Positions 43,812 through 53,294 of a stretch of 64,000 bases of DNA are shown here, in pieces. The position numbers and the translations under genes are program-made. How positions within the stretch are numbered: position 1 is the stretch's first letter; every line of letters begins with the position of its first letter. Location: positions 558,001 through 622,000 of the forward strand of contig NZ_CAKKLP010000001.1 of NCBI RefSeq assembly GCF_918698085.1. Direction: 5' to 3'. This stretch comes from Chryseobacterium sp. Bi04 (lineage in GTDB: Bacteria > Bacteroidota > Bacteroidia > Flavobacteriales > Weeksellaceae). The notes below the pieces were generated by a model. That model did no database searches. It saw only the letters and a list, made by a program, of their open reading frames with translations, and had not been told where the DNA came from.

Positions 43812-45053
43812 ATGAAAAAAATATTAGTATCAACTGCTTTATTGGCGGGGGTTTTATCTTACGCAGGGGGCTTCAGAGTTTCTTTGCAGGGGGTAAAACA
43901 ATTGGCAATGGCGCATACTAGTGCTCATGCCGAAGACGCGAGTGTGACATTCTTTAACCCCGCGGGTATGTCATTTATCCCTTCCAAACTGAGTGTAGTG
44001 GCAGGAGGGTTTGGTGCAAGTAATAAAGTTACTTTTCAAAACTTAAATACTTTACAGAGTACAGAAACAGATAATCCTCTGGGAACACCTATCTACGCAG
44101 CGATTACTTATAAACCAATAGAAAATCTATCCGTAGGGTTAAGTTTTTCCACACCTTTTGGAAGCACTGTTCAATGGCCGGAAGATTGGGAAGGCAAAGA
44201 GTTGGTGCAGAAAATGGAGCTGAAGAGTTACTATTTTCAGCCTATGATTTCTGTGAAACTGGCTCCTTGGTTGTCTTTTGGTGCCAGCTATATTTATGCA
44301 AGAGGAAAAGTAGATTGGGATAAAGCGGTAACGCAATTCGGAGGACAGGTTAACATCAATGATGAAAAAGCCAGTGGCCACGGATATGGATTCGGATTCT
44401 ATTTCAGACCTGACCCTAAGTTGGATGTAAGTATAGCTTACCGTTCAGCAATAGATATGAAAGCTAAAAACGGAACAGCTACGTTCAAGTTCCCTACACA
44501 GTCTCCTTACTCTCTGTTAAAATTAAATGCAGCAGGGCAGGATGGATTTTCAGCAACGCTTCCATTGGTTGAAGAATATACAATTGGTTTGACCTATAAA
44601 GTGACTCCAAAATGGCAGATTTCTGCAGATTTTAATTACCATGGATGGGAAAGATATAGCAAATTGGTGTTGGATTTTGACAATGCACCACTTGCCCCTA
44701 ACAATCCTTCAGATCCGACGGTTTTAGTAAATCCTAAGAATTTCAGAAATTCCAAGACATTCAGATTGGGAACTCAATATGCATTCACCAATATGATCTA
44801 TGGACGCTTGGGAGCTTATTATGATGAGTCTCCTTACTCCAATGAAAACTTTATTCCTGAAACCCCTTCATTTAATACCTATGTGGTGACCGGTGGGGTA
44901 GGATTCAAGTTGAAAGAATTTGGAATTGATATTGCCGGAGGATATGCAATGCCTCAAGCCAGAGATGTAAACAATTCTGCTATTGGGCTTTACGGACAAG
45001 CGAAAGCAAAAGCATTCTACTTCGGTCTAGGTTTATCTTATAATCCTTTTTAA
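43812..45053 (+). CDS. OmpP1/FadL-family outer-membrane transporter
   Basis: A 413-residue beta-barrel with signal peptide (MKKILVSTALLAGVLSYAGG). The FadL N-terminal hatch pattern is visible: GFRVSLQGVKQLAMAHTSAHAEDASVTFFNPAGMSFIP, with the NPAGM box. Alternating strands run to a C-terminal aromatic end (FYFGLGLSYNPF). It moves hydrophobic substrates such as long-chain fatty acids across the outer membrane; the substrate here is not proven. It lies ten bases upstream of the GDSL lipoprotein gene, a typical pairing in this group. Confidence 0.93.
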   Translation: MKKILVSTALLAGVLSYAGGFRVSLQGVKQLAMAHTSAHAEDASVTFFNPAGMSFIPSKLSVVAGGFGASNKVTFQNLNTLQSTETDNPLGTPIYAAITYKPIENLSVGLSFSTPFGSTVQWPEDWEGKELVQKMELKSYYFQPMISVKLAPWLSFGASYIYARGKVDWDKAVTQFGGQVNINDEKASGHGYGFGFYFRPDPKLDVSIAYRSAIDMKAKNGTATFKFPTQSPYSLLKLNAAGQDGFSATLPLVEEYTIGLTYKVTPKWQISADFNYHGWERYSKLVLDFDNAPLAPNNPSDPTVLVNPKNFRNSKTFRLGTQYAFTNMIYGRLGAYYDESPYSNENFIPETPSFNTYVVTGGVGFKLKEFGIDIAGGYAMPQARDVNNSAIGLYGQAKAKAFYFGLGLSYNPF

Positions 45054-45063
45054 TTAAAAGACT

Positions 45064-46626
45064 ATGAAAAAAATTATAATATCAACAATTGCTGTCTCTG
45101 CACTTCTTTTCACTGTAACGAGCTGTAATACAGATTTCGATACGGATGTGAAAGATATTCCGGTAACGAAAGGAGACGCAGATTTTTCAAAATATATTTC
45201 TTTAGGTAACTCTCTTACTTCCGGATATCGTGATGGGGCACTATATAGCAGCGGCCAGAATGAATCCTATCCGAGCATGATTGCCGGCCAGATGAGACTT
45301 GCGGGTGGAGGAGATTTCAAACAGCCTCTGATGCCTAATGACGTAGGAGGGTTTAACAATCTTCCTGGTTTTCCTGGAAAATTAAACCTTCAGATGGTTA
45401 ATGGATCCCCGTCTCCGGTACCAAGTGCTCCGGCAGCGGCATTGGATCTTTTGCCTAGCGGCAGTTCTTATAATAATATGGGGGTGCCGGGAGCGAAGTC
45501 ATTCCATCTGGTTGCACCCGGATATGGTAGCCAGGCAGGTCTTGCTGCTGGAAAGGCTAATCCTTATTTTGTAAGATTTGCCTCTTCTGCCACAACAAGT
45601 GTTTTGGCTGATGCGATGGCTCAGAAAGCAACATTCTTCTCTCTTTGGATAGGAAATAATGATGTATTATCATATGCTACCAATGGAGGAACAAATTCGC
45701 AGACAATAGGTGGAGTTACAACATATACTACTGCTACAGTTCAGACAGGAAATACTGATCCGACGTTATACAAGTCAAATGATATTTCTGATCCGGCGGT
45801 AGTGGCGGGTTCTATTAAGGGAGTTTTGGACGGCCTTAAAAGTGTAGGAACAACTAAAGGGGTTATTGCAAACATTCCTTATGTTACCTCTGTGCCTTTC
45901 TTTACGACAGTTCCTTACAATCCTTTGACACCTGAAAAACTGGGTGCTAATTTAGCAACACTTAATGCGAGTTTATATGGTCCTTTAAAGCAGGCGCTTA
46001 CCGCTTTTGGTGCTGGAGACAGAATTAATCTTCTTTCTTCTACTTCTTCCAATCCTGTTTTAATTAAAGATGTAGCCCTTACGGATTTATCGGCTCAGCT
46101 TACAGCAGCTTTAACTCCTTCTTTAGGACCGGTGATGGCTGGTGCTTTCGGACAAATCTTTGGACAGGCAAGACAGGCTACGTCAAGTGATTATATCCTG
46201 CTTACTACAAGTTCTGTGATTAGTACTACTGCACCTGGTGTGCCGGCTCCGGTAAATGTATATGGAATTTCTTATCCTCTACAAAACCAACATGTATTAA
46301 CAAAAACAGAGGCTGCTTATGTAAAAACTGCAACAGATGCATACAACGCCTCTATAAGATCACTTGCTGATTCATATGGATTGGCTTTTGTAGATGCAAA
46401 TGCTAAAATGATTGATTTGAACGGACAATCCGGAATTTCATTTGACGGCGTAAAATACTCTGCAAAATTTGTTACGGGAGGAGCTTTCTCTCTTGATGGT
46501 GTTCACCTTACAGGACGGGGATATGGTGTTATAGCCAACGAGTTTATTAAATCTATAAATGCAAAATACAGATCTACATTACCACAGGTAGATCCAAACA
46601 AATATGATGGTGTTAAATTCCCGTAA
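45064..46626 (+). CDS. SGNH/GDSL-hydrolase lipoprotein
   Basis: A 520-residue lipoprotein (lipobox FTVTSCN). Block I is ISLGNSLTSGYRDG, with the Ser nucleophile in GNSLT instead of the classical GDS. Block III is WIGNNDVL with oxyanion Asn. Block V is LDGVHLTGRGYG with the Asp-His pair at the C-terminus. A large insertion lies in the middle. It probably hydrolyses esters or lipids in the envelope. It is in an operon with the FadL-like porin, suggesting that it processes a lipidic substrate taken up by that porin (inference). Confidence 0.9.
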   Translation: MKKIIISTIAVSALLFTVTSCNTDFDTDVKDIPVTKGDADFSKYISLGNSLTSGYRDGALYSSGQNESYPSMIAGQMRLAGGGDFKQPLMPNDVGGFNNLPGFPGKLNLQMVNGSPSPVPSAPAAALDLLPSGSSYNNMGVPGAKSFHLVAPGYGSQAGLAAGKANPYFVRFASSATTSVLADAMAQKATFFSLWIGNNDVLSYATNGGTNSQTIGGVTTYTTATVQTGNTDPTLYKSNDISDPAVVAGSIKGVLDGLKSVGTTKGVIANIPYVTSVPFFTTVPYNPLTPEKLGANLATLNASLYGPLKQALTAFGAGDRINLLSSTSSNPVLIKDVALTDLSAQLTAALTPSLGPVMAGAFGQIFGQARQATSSDYILLTTSSVISTTAPGVPAPVNVYGISYPLQNQHVLTKTEAAYVKTATDAYNASIRSLADSYGLAFVDANAKMIDLNGQSGISFDGVKYSAKFVTGGAFSLDGVHLTGRGYGVIANEFIKSINAKYRSTLPQVDPNKYDGVKFP

Positions 46627-46651
46627 TAATTGATAAAATAAAAACTTAGAG

Positions 46652-46682
46652 ACCACAAGAGTAATTCTTGTGGTTTTTTTTT
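46652..46682 (+). terminator. Terminator of the fadL-GDSL operon
   Basis: A perfect 9 bp stem (ACCACAAGA/TCTTGTGGT) with loop GTAAT, followed by eight or more T. Confidence 0.9.
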
Positions 46683-46711
46683 AAATTTGCAAAATCTTTT
46701 AAAAAGTAAAA

Positions 46712-47650
46712 ATGGCCGATCAGTTAAGTTATCTATTTTGTACAAGAACCAGCAGGGACTTGGCAGAGAAAATTGCCCAGCATTATGGGAAAGAATTAGG
46801 GAAAATCAACTTTCAGGAGTTTAGCGACGGGGAATTTGAACCTGTTTTAGACGAATCTGTAAGAGGAGGAAGAGTTTTCTTAATAGGATCTACGTTTCCA
46901 CCCGCAGACAATCTTTTGGAGCTTCTCCTAATGATTGATGCAGCGAAAAGAGCTTCTGCAAAGAGCATTACCGTTGTAATTCCTTATTTCGGACTTGCGA
47001 GACAGGACAGAAAAGACAAACCAAGAGCGCCGATCGGTGCTAAGCTAGTTGCTAACCTTCTTACTGCAGCAGGGGCAACAAGAGTAATGACAATGGATCT
47101 TCACGCAGATCAGATTCAGGGATTCTTTGAAATTCCTGTAGATCACCTTTATGCTTCCTCTATTTTCGTGGATTATATCAGATCTTTAAATCTTGATAAT
47201 CTTACCATTGCTTCCCCGGATATGGGAGGTGCAAAGAGAGCTAAAAACTATGCAGGCCACCTTGGGGCAGAAGTAGTAATTGCTTATAAGGAAAGAAAGA
47301 AAGCAAACGTTATCGAAGAAATGTTCCTAATCGGAGATGTTACAGGTAAAAACGTAATCCTTATTGATGATATGATTGATACTGCGGGTACGCTTTGTAA
47401 AGCTGCAGACATCTTAATTGAAAAGGGTGCAAAAACAGTAAGGGCGATGGCCACGCATGGAGTGCTTTCAGGTAAGGCTTACGAGAATATTGAGAACTCT
47501 AAAATCTTGGAAGTTATTGTAACTGACTCAATTCCTGTTAAAAATAATTTGTCAACTAAAATAAAAGTGCTATCTTGCGCCCCATTATTTGCAGATGTTA
47601 TGACAATGGTTCATGAGCATAGATCAATTAGTAGTAAATTTGTTATTTAA
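46712..47650 (+). CDS. prs: Ribose-phosphate pyrophosphokinase
   Basis: A 312-residue enzyme of usual length, making PRPP from ribose 5-phosphate and ATP. Signatures are FSDGEFEPVLDESVRGGRVFLI, VVIPYFGLARQDRKDKPRAPIGAKLVANLL, MDLHADQIQGFFEIPVDHLYA and the PRPP-binding loop VTGKNVILIDDMIDTAGTLCKAA. It lies 55 bases upstream of rplY, a conserved neighbourhood in many bacteria. Confidence 0.97.
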   Translation: MADQLSYLFCTRTSRDLAEKIAQHYGKELGKINFQEFSDGEFEPVLDESVRGGRVFLIGSTFPPADNLLELLLMIDAAKRASAKSITVVIPYFGLARQDRKDKPRAPIGAKLVANLLTAAGATRVMTMDLHADQIQGFFEIPVDHLYASSIFVDYIRSLNLDNLTIASPDMGGAKRAKNYAGHLGAEVVIAYKERKKANVIEEMFLIGDVTGKNVILIDDMIDTAGTLCKAADILIEKGAKTVRAMATHGVLSGKAYENIENSKILEVIVTDSIPVKNNLSTKIKVLSCAPLFADVMTMVHEHRSISSKFVI

Positions 47651-47705
47651 TTGATTTTTAGCGACTTGCAAATTAAAACTACAATAATTTTTTAAATTTT
47701 TATAA

Positions 47706-48359
47706 ATGAAATCTATTACAATTCAAGGTACAAAAAGAGAAAGCGTGGGCAAAAAGTCTACAAAAGCTTTACGTGATGCTGAATTAGTTCCTTGTGTTGT
47801 TTATGGAGGTGGTGAGCCTTTGAACTTCTCTGCTGAAGAGAGAGCTTTCAAAGGATTAGTATACACTCCTGAAGCACACACGGTATCTATTGAAGTTGAT
47901 GGTCAAACAATTCCAGCAGTTCTTCAGGATATTCAGTTTCACCCAATTACAGACAAGATTCTTCACGCAGACTTCTATCAATTAGCTGACGATAAGCCAG
48001 TTGTTATGGAGGTTCCTGTAAGAATTACTGGACGTTCAAAAGGTGTTGTTGCTGGTGGTGCTTTACGTCAGTCTTTCAGAAAATTGAAAGTAAAAGCTAT
48101 TCCTGCTAACTTGCCGGACGAAATAGTTGTAGATGTTACTCCATTAAGAATTGGTAACAAACTTTACATCGGAGGTATCAAAACTGAAGGATATACTTTC
48201 ATGCACCCGGACAATGCAGTTGTAGTAGCTGTTAAGATGTCTAGAAATGCAATGAAAGGAGGTGCAGCAGCAGAGGACGATGATGAAGAAGAAGTGGCTG
48301 AAGAAGTGGCTACTCAATCTCCTGATGTTCCAACAACAGAAGAAAAATCTGCAGAATAA
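47706..48359 (+). CDS. rplY: 50S ribosomal protein L25 (Ctc type)
   Basis: A 217-residue protein. The N-terminal 5S rRNA-binding domain is clear ([48 protein letters not shown]). The C-terminal beta domain of the CTC subfamily follows ([21 protein letters not shown]), then a very acidic, disordered tail ([15 protein letters not shown]). It binds 5S rRNA in the large subunit. A strong terminator lies 28 bases after the stop. Confidence 0.96.
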   Translation: MKSITIQGTKRESVGKKSTKALRDAELVPCVVYGGGEPLNFSAEERAFKGLVYTPEAHTVSIEVDGQTIPAVLQDIQFHPITDKILHADFYQLADDKPVVMEVPVRITGRSKGVVAGGALRQSFRKLKVKAIPANLPDEIVVDVTPLRIGNKLYIGGIKTEGYTFMHPDNAVVVAVKMSRNAMKGGAAAEDDDEEEVAEEVATQSPDVPTTEEKSAE

Positions 48360-48386
48360 GAATTGCTTACTATGCAATGGTATAAG

Positions 48387-48417
48387 AACCTGTCAATTTA
48401 TTGGCAGGTTTTTTTTA
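48387..48417 (+). terminator. Terminator of prs-rplY
   Basis: A 10 bp stem (AACCTGTCAA/TTGGCAGGTT, one mismatch-free with G-U) with a 4-base loop, followed by a T-run of eight. Confidence 0.9.
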
Positions 48418-48610
48418 TGGGAGTAAGGTAGATATTAAAGAAAAACAGTAGGTAATGAATTTATTTGTTACTTCTCAATTTCAATCTTATCCATCGAATA
48501 TTTCTATTAGCTGACAACAATCAGGAGGCAGCCGGATGTATCCTTTCGGAAAAAAAGCCGTAAATTTGAAGTGTTCTAAATAAGGACGTTTTAATTTAAA
48601 ATGTAAATAA

Positions 48611-49831
48611 ATGTTTGACATTCAGGAAATAAGAAGCCAGTTTTCTATATTGGACAAGGAAGTGAACGGTAAGCCATTGGTTTATTTGGATAATGCAGCT
48701 ACATCTCAAAAACCAAATTCGGTGTTGGAAGTCTGTCATGCATATTATACAGAACTTAATGCTAATGTTCACAGAGGAATTCATACATTAAGCCAGCTCG
48801 CTACAGAAGAAATGGAGCTTTCAAGAAGAAAGATTCAGAAATTCATCAATGCTGAACATGACTTTGAAGTTATTTTTACAAAAGGAACTACAGAAGGGTT
48901 AAACCTCATTGCTTATATTTTAACTCAAAAATTAAAAAAAGATGATGAGATTATTATTTCCTATCTGGAACATCACTCGAATATCGTTCCATGGCAAATG
49001 CTTTGCGAAAGAACCGGAGCAAAACTGCGTGTAATTCCTATTGATGAAAACGGTATTCTGCAGATGGATCAATTTGATCAGTTCCTAAGTGAAAAAACCA
49101 AAGTGGTATCTGTAAACCAGGTTTCCAATGCGTTGGGAATTGTAAATCCTATTGAAGAAATTATATCAAAAGCAAGAAAAAATACAGACGCCTATATTGT
49201 TATTGACGGGGCCCAGTCTGCTCCTCACTTCAATATAGATGTTCAGAAAATGGATTGCGATTTCTTTGTGTTTTCCGGCCACAAAATGTATGCTCCGATG
49301 GGAACAGGTGTTTTATATGGGAAACGTGAAATATTAGAGGCTTTGCCGCCATTTCATGGAGGAGGAGAGATGATTGCTACCTGTTCTTTTGATGGAACTA
49401 CCTATGCAGGGCTTCCATTTAAATATGAAGCAGGAACACCAAATGTAGGAGGGAATATTGCATTGGGAGCTGCCGTGGATTTTATGAACAAAGTAGGACA
49501 TGAAAATATTCAAAACCATGAAAATGCGTTGTTGCAATATGCTCAAAAACAGCTTTTAGAAATAGAAGGAATTAAAATATATGGTGAAAAAGCAAAAAGA
49601 ACAGGTGTTGTTTCTTTTAACCTGGAAGGAGTAGGGATTTCTTCCGATGTAGGAATGATTCTCGATAAAATGGGAATTGCCGTAAGAACAGGGCACCACT
49701 GTACGCAGCCTATTATGAACTTCTTTAATATTGCAGGGACAGTAAGAGCCAGTTTTGCTGTGTATAATACTTTTGAAGAAATTGATGCTTTGGTAGAAGG
49801 TGTTAAAAAAGCGCAGCGAATGTTAAGCTAG
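48611..49831 (+). CDS. sufS: Cysteine desulfurase SufS
   Basis: A 406-residue PLP enzyme, group II desulfurase, of usual length. Signatures are YLDNAATSQKPNSVLE, NVHRGIHTLSQLATEEMELSRRKI, DGAQSAPHFNIDV, the PLP lysine in FSGHKMYAPMGTG, and the catalytic cysteine in RTGHHCTQP. It provides sulfur to the SufBCD scaffold. It lies alone, about 31 kb from the sufABCD genes, so its regulation is separate. Confidence 0.96.
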   Translation: MFDIQEIRSQFSILDKEVNGKPLVYLDNAATSQKPNSVLEVCHAYYTELNANVHRGIHTLSQLATEEMELSRRKIQKFINAEHDFEVIFTKGTTEGLNLIAYILTQKLKKDDEIIISYLEHHSNIVPWQMLCERTGAKLRVIPIDENGILQMDQFDQFLSEKTKVVSVNQVSNALGIVNPIEEIISKARKNTDAYIVIDGAQSAPHFNIDVQKMDCDFFVFSGHKMYAPMGTGVLYGKREILEALPPFHGGGEMIATCSFDGTTYAGLPFKYEAGTPNVGGNIALGAAVDFMNKVGHENIQNHENALLQYAQKQLLEIEGIKIYGEKAKRTGVVSFNLEGVGISSDVGMILDKMGIAVRTGHHCTQPIMNFFNIAGTVRASFAVYNTFEEIDALVEGVKKAQRMLS

Positions 49832-49857
49832 TATATATTACTTTTCAATATATCAAT

Positions 49858-49885
49858 AAAAAAGCAGCTGGACAGCTGCTTTTTT
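49858..49885. terminator. Bidirectional terminator of sufS and the small peptide gene
   Basis: A perfect stem (AAAAGCAGCT/AGCTGCTTTT) with a four-base loop, flanked by A- and T-runs. It lies 26 bases past the sufS stop and ends on the base before the minus-strand peptide gene's stop. Confidence 0.88.
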
Positions 49886-50008
49886 CTAGTCAGGTTCACA
49901 GGTACATCGACCGTTGATAATAACCTGATGATAGCCATCAGCACATGGAAGACAGATTTCCCCTCCTGCCATTATATGCTTTAGGGTTGTTTTATTAAGT
50001 TTTTTCAT
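49886..50008 (-). CDS. 40-residue Cys-rich peptide with double-glycine leader (bacteriocin-like)
   Basis: A small gene of 40 codons plus stop. The N-terminal 16 residues (MKKLNKTTLKHIMAGG) look like a double-glycine leader: basic and amphipathic, with Leu/Ile at the hydrophobic positions and Gly15-Gly16 at the cleavage site. The 24-residue core has four cysteines (Cys19, Cys22, Cys35, Cys37; CxxC and CxC) and acidic ends. Related 'bacteriocin-like' short peptides with such leaders are common in Chryseobacterium. No C39 peptidase transporter is in the window. Near-consensus TATATTCG lies 28 bases upstream. Activity unknown. Confidence 0.75.
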   Translation of the reverse strand: MKKLNKTTLKHIMAGGEICLPCADGYHQVIINGRCTCEPD

Positions 50009-50099
50009 AATAATGGGATTAAAGTGTTAGTTACCCGAATATAAGATAAATAGTTGATAAAATATTATGCCGGCGAGATTCTTTAGCATATATTAATTT

Positions 50100-50131
50100 A
50101 AAAGCCCTGACGGCAAACGTCAGGGCTTTTA
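50100..50131 (-). terminator. Terminator of the haem operon
   Basis: A perfect 11 bp stem (AAGCCCTGACG/CGTCAGGGCTT) with a 5-base loop, 27 bases beyond the hemE stop, with A/T flanks. Confidence 0.9.
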
Positions 50132-50157
50132 TGTATCATAAAATTGCATTTGAGTTA

Positions 50158-51189
50158 CTACAGACCCGGTTTCCAGTCAACAACGGCTCTGATGAATGCT
50201 TCTGCATTTTCTACAGGAACGTTAGGTAAAATTCCGTGTCCAAGGTTAGCAATATATCTGTCTTTTCCAAAACGGTTGATCATCTCGGTTACCATTTTTT
50301 TGATAGTTTCAGGAGTTGAATGAAGCCTGGCAGGATCAAAATTTCCCTGTAGGGTCATCGTATGATTGGTCAATGTTCTTGCAAATTCCGGCTTAATAGT
50401 CCAGTCAACACCAAGAGCTGAAGCTTTAGACATTGTCATATCTTCCAGTGCAAACCAACATCCTTTTCCAAATACTACCACGTGGGTAAGAGGGCTTAAT
50501 GCTTCAACGATCTGGTTGATGTATTGCCATGAGAATTCCTGGTAATCAGTAGGAGAAAGCATTCCTCCCCATGAATCAAATATCTGTACTGCAGAAACTC
50601 CTTTTTCTACTTTTCTCTTCAGATAAGCAATAGTAGTGTCTGTGATTTTCTGAAGTAATAAGTGAGCTGCTTCAGGCTGCTGGAAGCAGAAAGATTTTGC
50701 AATATCAAATGCCTTACTCCCTTTTCCTTCCACACAATAACAAAGAATGGTCCATGGAGAACCTGCGAAACCAATTAAAGGGATTTCATTATCTAATTTT
50801 TGAAGAGTAAGCTCAATAGCATCAAAAACATAACCTAATGTATCATTCACATCCGGAGTTTCAATATTCTGAACCTGTTCCATTGTTCTGATCGGAGTAT
50901 CCAACCATGGGCCAACAGATTCTTTCATTTTGAAATCAATTCCCATCGCCTGAGGAACTACCAGGATATCTGAAAACAGAATCGCAGCATCCAAAGGAAA
51001 CCTGCGGATAGGCTGTAGTGTAATTTCAGCAGCAAGTTCAGGGGTCTGACATCTTGTAAAGAAATCATATTGGTCTCTCAGAGCAATGAATTCCGGCAGA
51101 TATCTTCCAGCCTGCCTCATCATCCAGACAGGAGGTCTTTCAACGGTTTCTCCGCGAAGTGCTTTTAAATATAGGTCGTTTTTTATCAT
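50158..51189 (-). CDS. hemE: Uroporphyrinogen decarboxylase
   Basis: A 343-residue enzyme of usual length, turning uroporphyrinogen III into coproporphyrinogen III. Signatures are the N-terminal [66 protein letters not shown] and [20 protein letters not shown]. It is the last gene of the haem operon and overlaps the upstream lipoprotein gene by four bases. Confidence 0.97.
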   Translation of the reverse strand: MIKNDLYLKALRGETVERPPVWMMRQAGRYLPEFIALRDQYDFFTRCQTPELAAEITLQPIRRFPLDAAILFSDILVVPQAMGIDFKMKESVGPWLDTPIRTMEQVQNIETPDVNDTLGYVFDAIELTLQKLDNEIPLIGFAGSPWTILCYCVEGKGSKAFDIAKSFCFQQPEAAHLLLQKITDTTIAYLKRKVEKGVSAVQIFDSWGGMLSPTDYQEFSWQYINQIVEALSPLTHVVVFGKGCWFALEDMTMSKASALGVDWTIKPEFARTLTNHTMTLQGNFDPARLHSTPETIKKMVTEMINRFGKDRYIANLGHGILPNVPVENAEAFIRAVVDWKPGL

Positions 51190-51632
51190 AGTTTATTTGA
51201 AATGATATTGCCATCATATTGCTTGCTGACAATAAGTATTTTTGCAGGGAGTATAGTATAAGAGTTTTCTGTACTTTCCTCTTTTACAGCATAAGAGAGA
51301 ACGATATTTTCTTTCTCTTTAACAAGATTTTTAACTAAAAAGTCAGTAGATTTATTAGTCTGGGTTCCAATTAATGCAATTATATAATTTTTTGAGAAGT
51401 CAATATTGGTAGGCATTCCGTTGGGTCCCATGGTGGTGGCAGCTCCAAAAATTTCGTCAAATTCTTTTTGAGAAGCTATTTTTTTGATAGCTATCTCATT
51501 GCTTTGGTATGTATTTTTTACGAAATAGTTTTTTGCTTCTGAATAGGGAACTTTTAAGGTTGATGTTTCTTTTTGTGAAGTACAAGAAAACATAACCATT
51601 AATCCTAATAATAAAAATGCTAAATTTTTCAT
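51186..51632 (-). CDS. Small lipoprotein gene within the haem operon
   Basis: A 148-residue lipoprotein (lipobox VMFSCTS). The mature part has [21 protein letters not shown], then [17 protein letters not shown] and alternating strands with [25 protein letters not shown]. The layout slightly resembles the PrcB C-terminal domain, but I am not sure. It overlaps hemD and hemE by four bases at each end (ATGA-type), so it is tightly coupled in translation to haem synthesis. Function unknown. Confidence 0.8.
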   Translation of the reverse strand: MKNLAFLLLGLMVMFSCTSQKETSTLKVPYSEAKNYFVKNTYQSNEIAIKKIASQKEFDEIFGAATTMGPNGMPTNIDFSKNYIIALIGTQTNKSTDFLVKNLVKEKENIVLSYAVKEESTENSYTILPAKILIVSKQYDGNIISNKL

Positions 51633-52315
51633 ATTTGTTTGTTTATATAAATTTCCTGTACCATATTCAAAACTGATACCAGACTGTTGCCTTCAGAAGT
51701 ATAAATTTTTTCTTTAGTATATTTTCTCAGCTCTCTGGAAGTGGTTTCTCCGATCGAAAAAAGCGTCATATCCTCCAGAGAATTTTGCTTTGCAAAACTA
51801 CGAACTCCACTCGGACTAAAAAATACTGCAGCATGATATTTTTCAGTTATTAAAGGATTGGTTTCCTCGGTGTTATATACGACGATTTTTTTGTACTTAA
51901 TGTTTTGCAGCGGAAGCTCATTATCCAGAACATTAATAGCAAGATTGCCACAGAAATGAATAAATTGCTCATGTTGGCATTTCCCGATGATAAATCCGGA
52001 GAGTACTTCTGCATTTTTCAGCACTTTAAAAGTTCCAAAACCGTGTTTTCTAAGTTCTTTTTTTGTTTTTTCACCTACACAGTAGATCTTATTGTAATTT
52101 TTTGCCGTAAAATCCTCGTTAGGCTTGAATCCGTTTTCGAAAAATGAAGATACTCCATTGACACTGGTAAAGATCAACGAATAATTTTTAAGATCAAATG
52201 GGCTGATCCTGATCGATTGTGTCTTAATCACCTCAATGCAGTCAACCAAAATATGCTCTCCTAATTCTTTGGATATAATCGCTTGGTCTATATTTTTGGT
52301 AAATAAGATTTTCAT
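51629..52315 (-). CDS. hemD: Uroporphyrinogen-III synthase
   Basis: A 228-residue protein with weak but typical HemD features: IFTSVNGVSSFFENG near residue 50, YCVGEKTKKELRKHGF, and the second-domain AAVFFSPSGVRSFAKQNSLEDMTLFSIGETTSRELRKY. The family is poorly conserved; the position after hemC supports the call. It closes and inverts the D ring of hydroxymethylbilane. A gap of 70 bases separates it from hemC. Confidence 0.88.
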   Translation of the reverse strand: MKILFTKNIDQAIISKELGEHILVDCIEVIKTQSIRISPFDLKNYSLIFTSVNGVSSFFENGFKPNEDFTAKNYNKIYCVGEKTKKELRKHGFGTFKVLKNAEVLSGFIIGKCQHEQFIHFCGNLAINVLDNELPLQNIKYKKIVVYNTEETNPLITEKYHAAVFFSPSGVRSFAKQNSLEDMTLFSIGETTSRELRKYTKEKIYTSEGNSLVSVLNMVQEIYINKQI

Positions 52316-52385
52316 GACTTTACATTTGAAAATGAAAAAAGAGAGGATAAAAATATAAATTTAAAATCTATACTTTGAAGTGATC

Positions 52386-53294
52386 TTAGATCTGGTTTTT
52401 GATTTCTGCCATTAATTCTTTTCCACCGTTTTCGAGAATCACTTTAGCATACTTTTCTCCAAAATTTTCTGTAGTGTTGTATTCGAAATTTTCATCAACT
52501 GCAATACAGTTTTTACCATCCAGAGAACAGAGTGCAGCTTTGAAACGGATCTGATCACCGATGATTTCTGCAAAAGCGCCGATAGGTGCAGTACAGCCGC
52601 CCTCCAAAGTGCTCAAGAAATTTCTTTCAATTTCTACGCAGATTTGAGTGGGTGCATGATTGATCTGTTTTAATATCTCATTGATCTCCGGTTTGTCAGA
52701 ATGTCCGGCTACGGCAATAACACCTTGTGATGGTGCCGGAATCATTAATGGAAGCATTTCATAATCAATTTCCATTTTCATTCTTTTGATGCCTGCTAAA
52801 GATAGAAGGGTAGCATCAAAATTTCCATCTTCAAGCTTTTGAAGACGGGTCTGGATATTTCCACGGATATCCGAAAACTCAGTATCAGGATAATATTTTA
52901 GCCAAAATGCCCTTCTTCTTAAGCTGCTTGTGGCCAGTTTAAGCTCATGGAATTCTTTATTTCTTGAAGATTCCTTTCTGATCAGAATATCCTGGGGATA
53001 ATCTCTTTCCAGATAGCTCACCATCTCAATGTTTTGAGGTAATTGGGTGGGAACATCTTTTAAAGAATGTACGGCAATATCAATTTTGTCATTCAACAGG
53101 GCAACATCCAGGTCTCTTGTGAAAACCCCTGTAATTCCTAAAGAATATAATGGCTGATTAAGATTCTTATCACCGGAAGAGACGATAGGAACAATGTCTG
53201 TTAAATAATTGCGGTTCTGAAGGTGCCTTGCAACCTCTCTAGCCTGCCAAAGTGCAAGTGCGGAATTTCTGGTTCCAATTCTAATGCTTTTCAT
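52386..53294 (-). CDS. hemC: Hydroxymethylbilane synthase
   Basis: A 302-residue enzyme that links four porphobilinogen molecules. Signatures are SIRIGTRNSALALWQAREVA, DIAVHSLKDVPTQLPQNIEM, ATSSLRRRAFWLKYYPDTEFSDIRGNIQTRL and the cofactor cysteine in LEGGCTAPIGAFAE. I start at ATG 53294 (MKSIRIG), which overlaps the hemA stop by 14 bases; the longer frame adds eight residues not seen in the family. Confidence 0.96.
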   Translation of the reverse strand: MKSIRIGTRNSALALWQAREVARHLQNRNYLTDIVPIVSSGDKNLNQPLYSLGITGVFTRDLDVALLNDKIDIAVHSLKDVPTQLPQNIEMVSYLERDYPQDILIRKESSRNKEFHELKLATSSLRRRAFWLKYYPDTEFSDIRGNIQTRLQKLEDGNFDATLLSLAGIKRMKMEIDYEMLPLMIPAPSQGVIAVAGHSDKPEINEILKQINHAPTQICVEIERNFLSTLEGGCTAPIGAFAEIIGDQIRFKAALCSLDGKNCIAVDENFEYNTTENFGEKYAKVILENGGKELMAEIKNQI

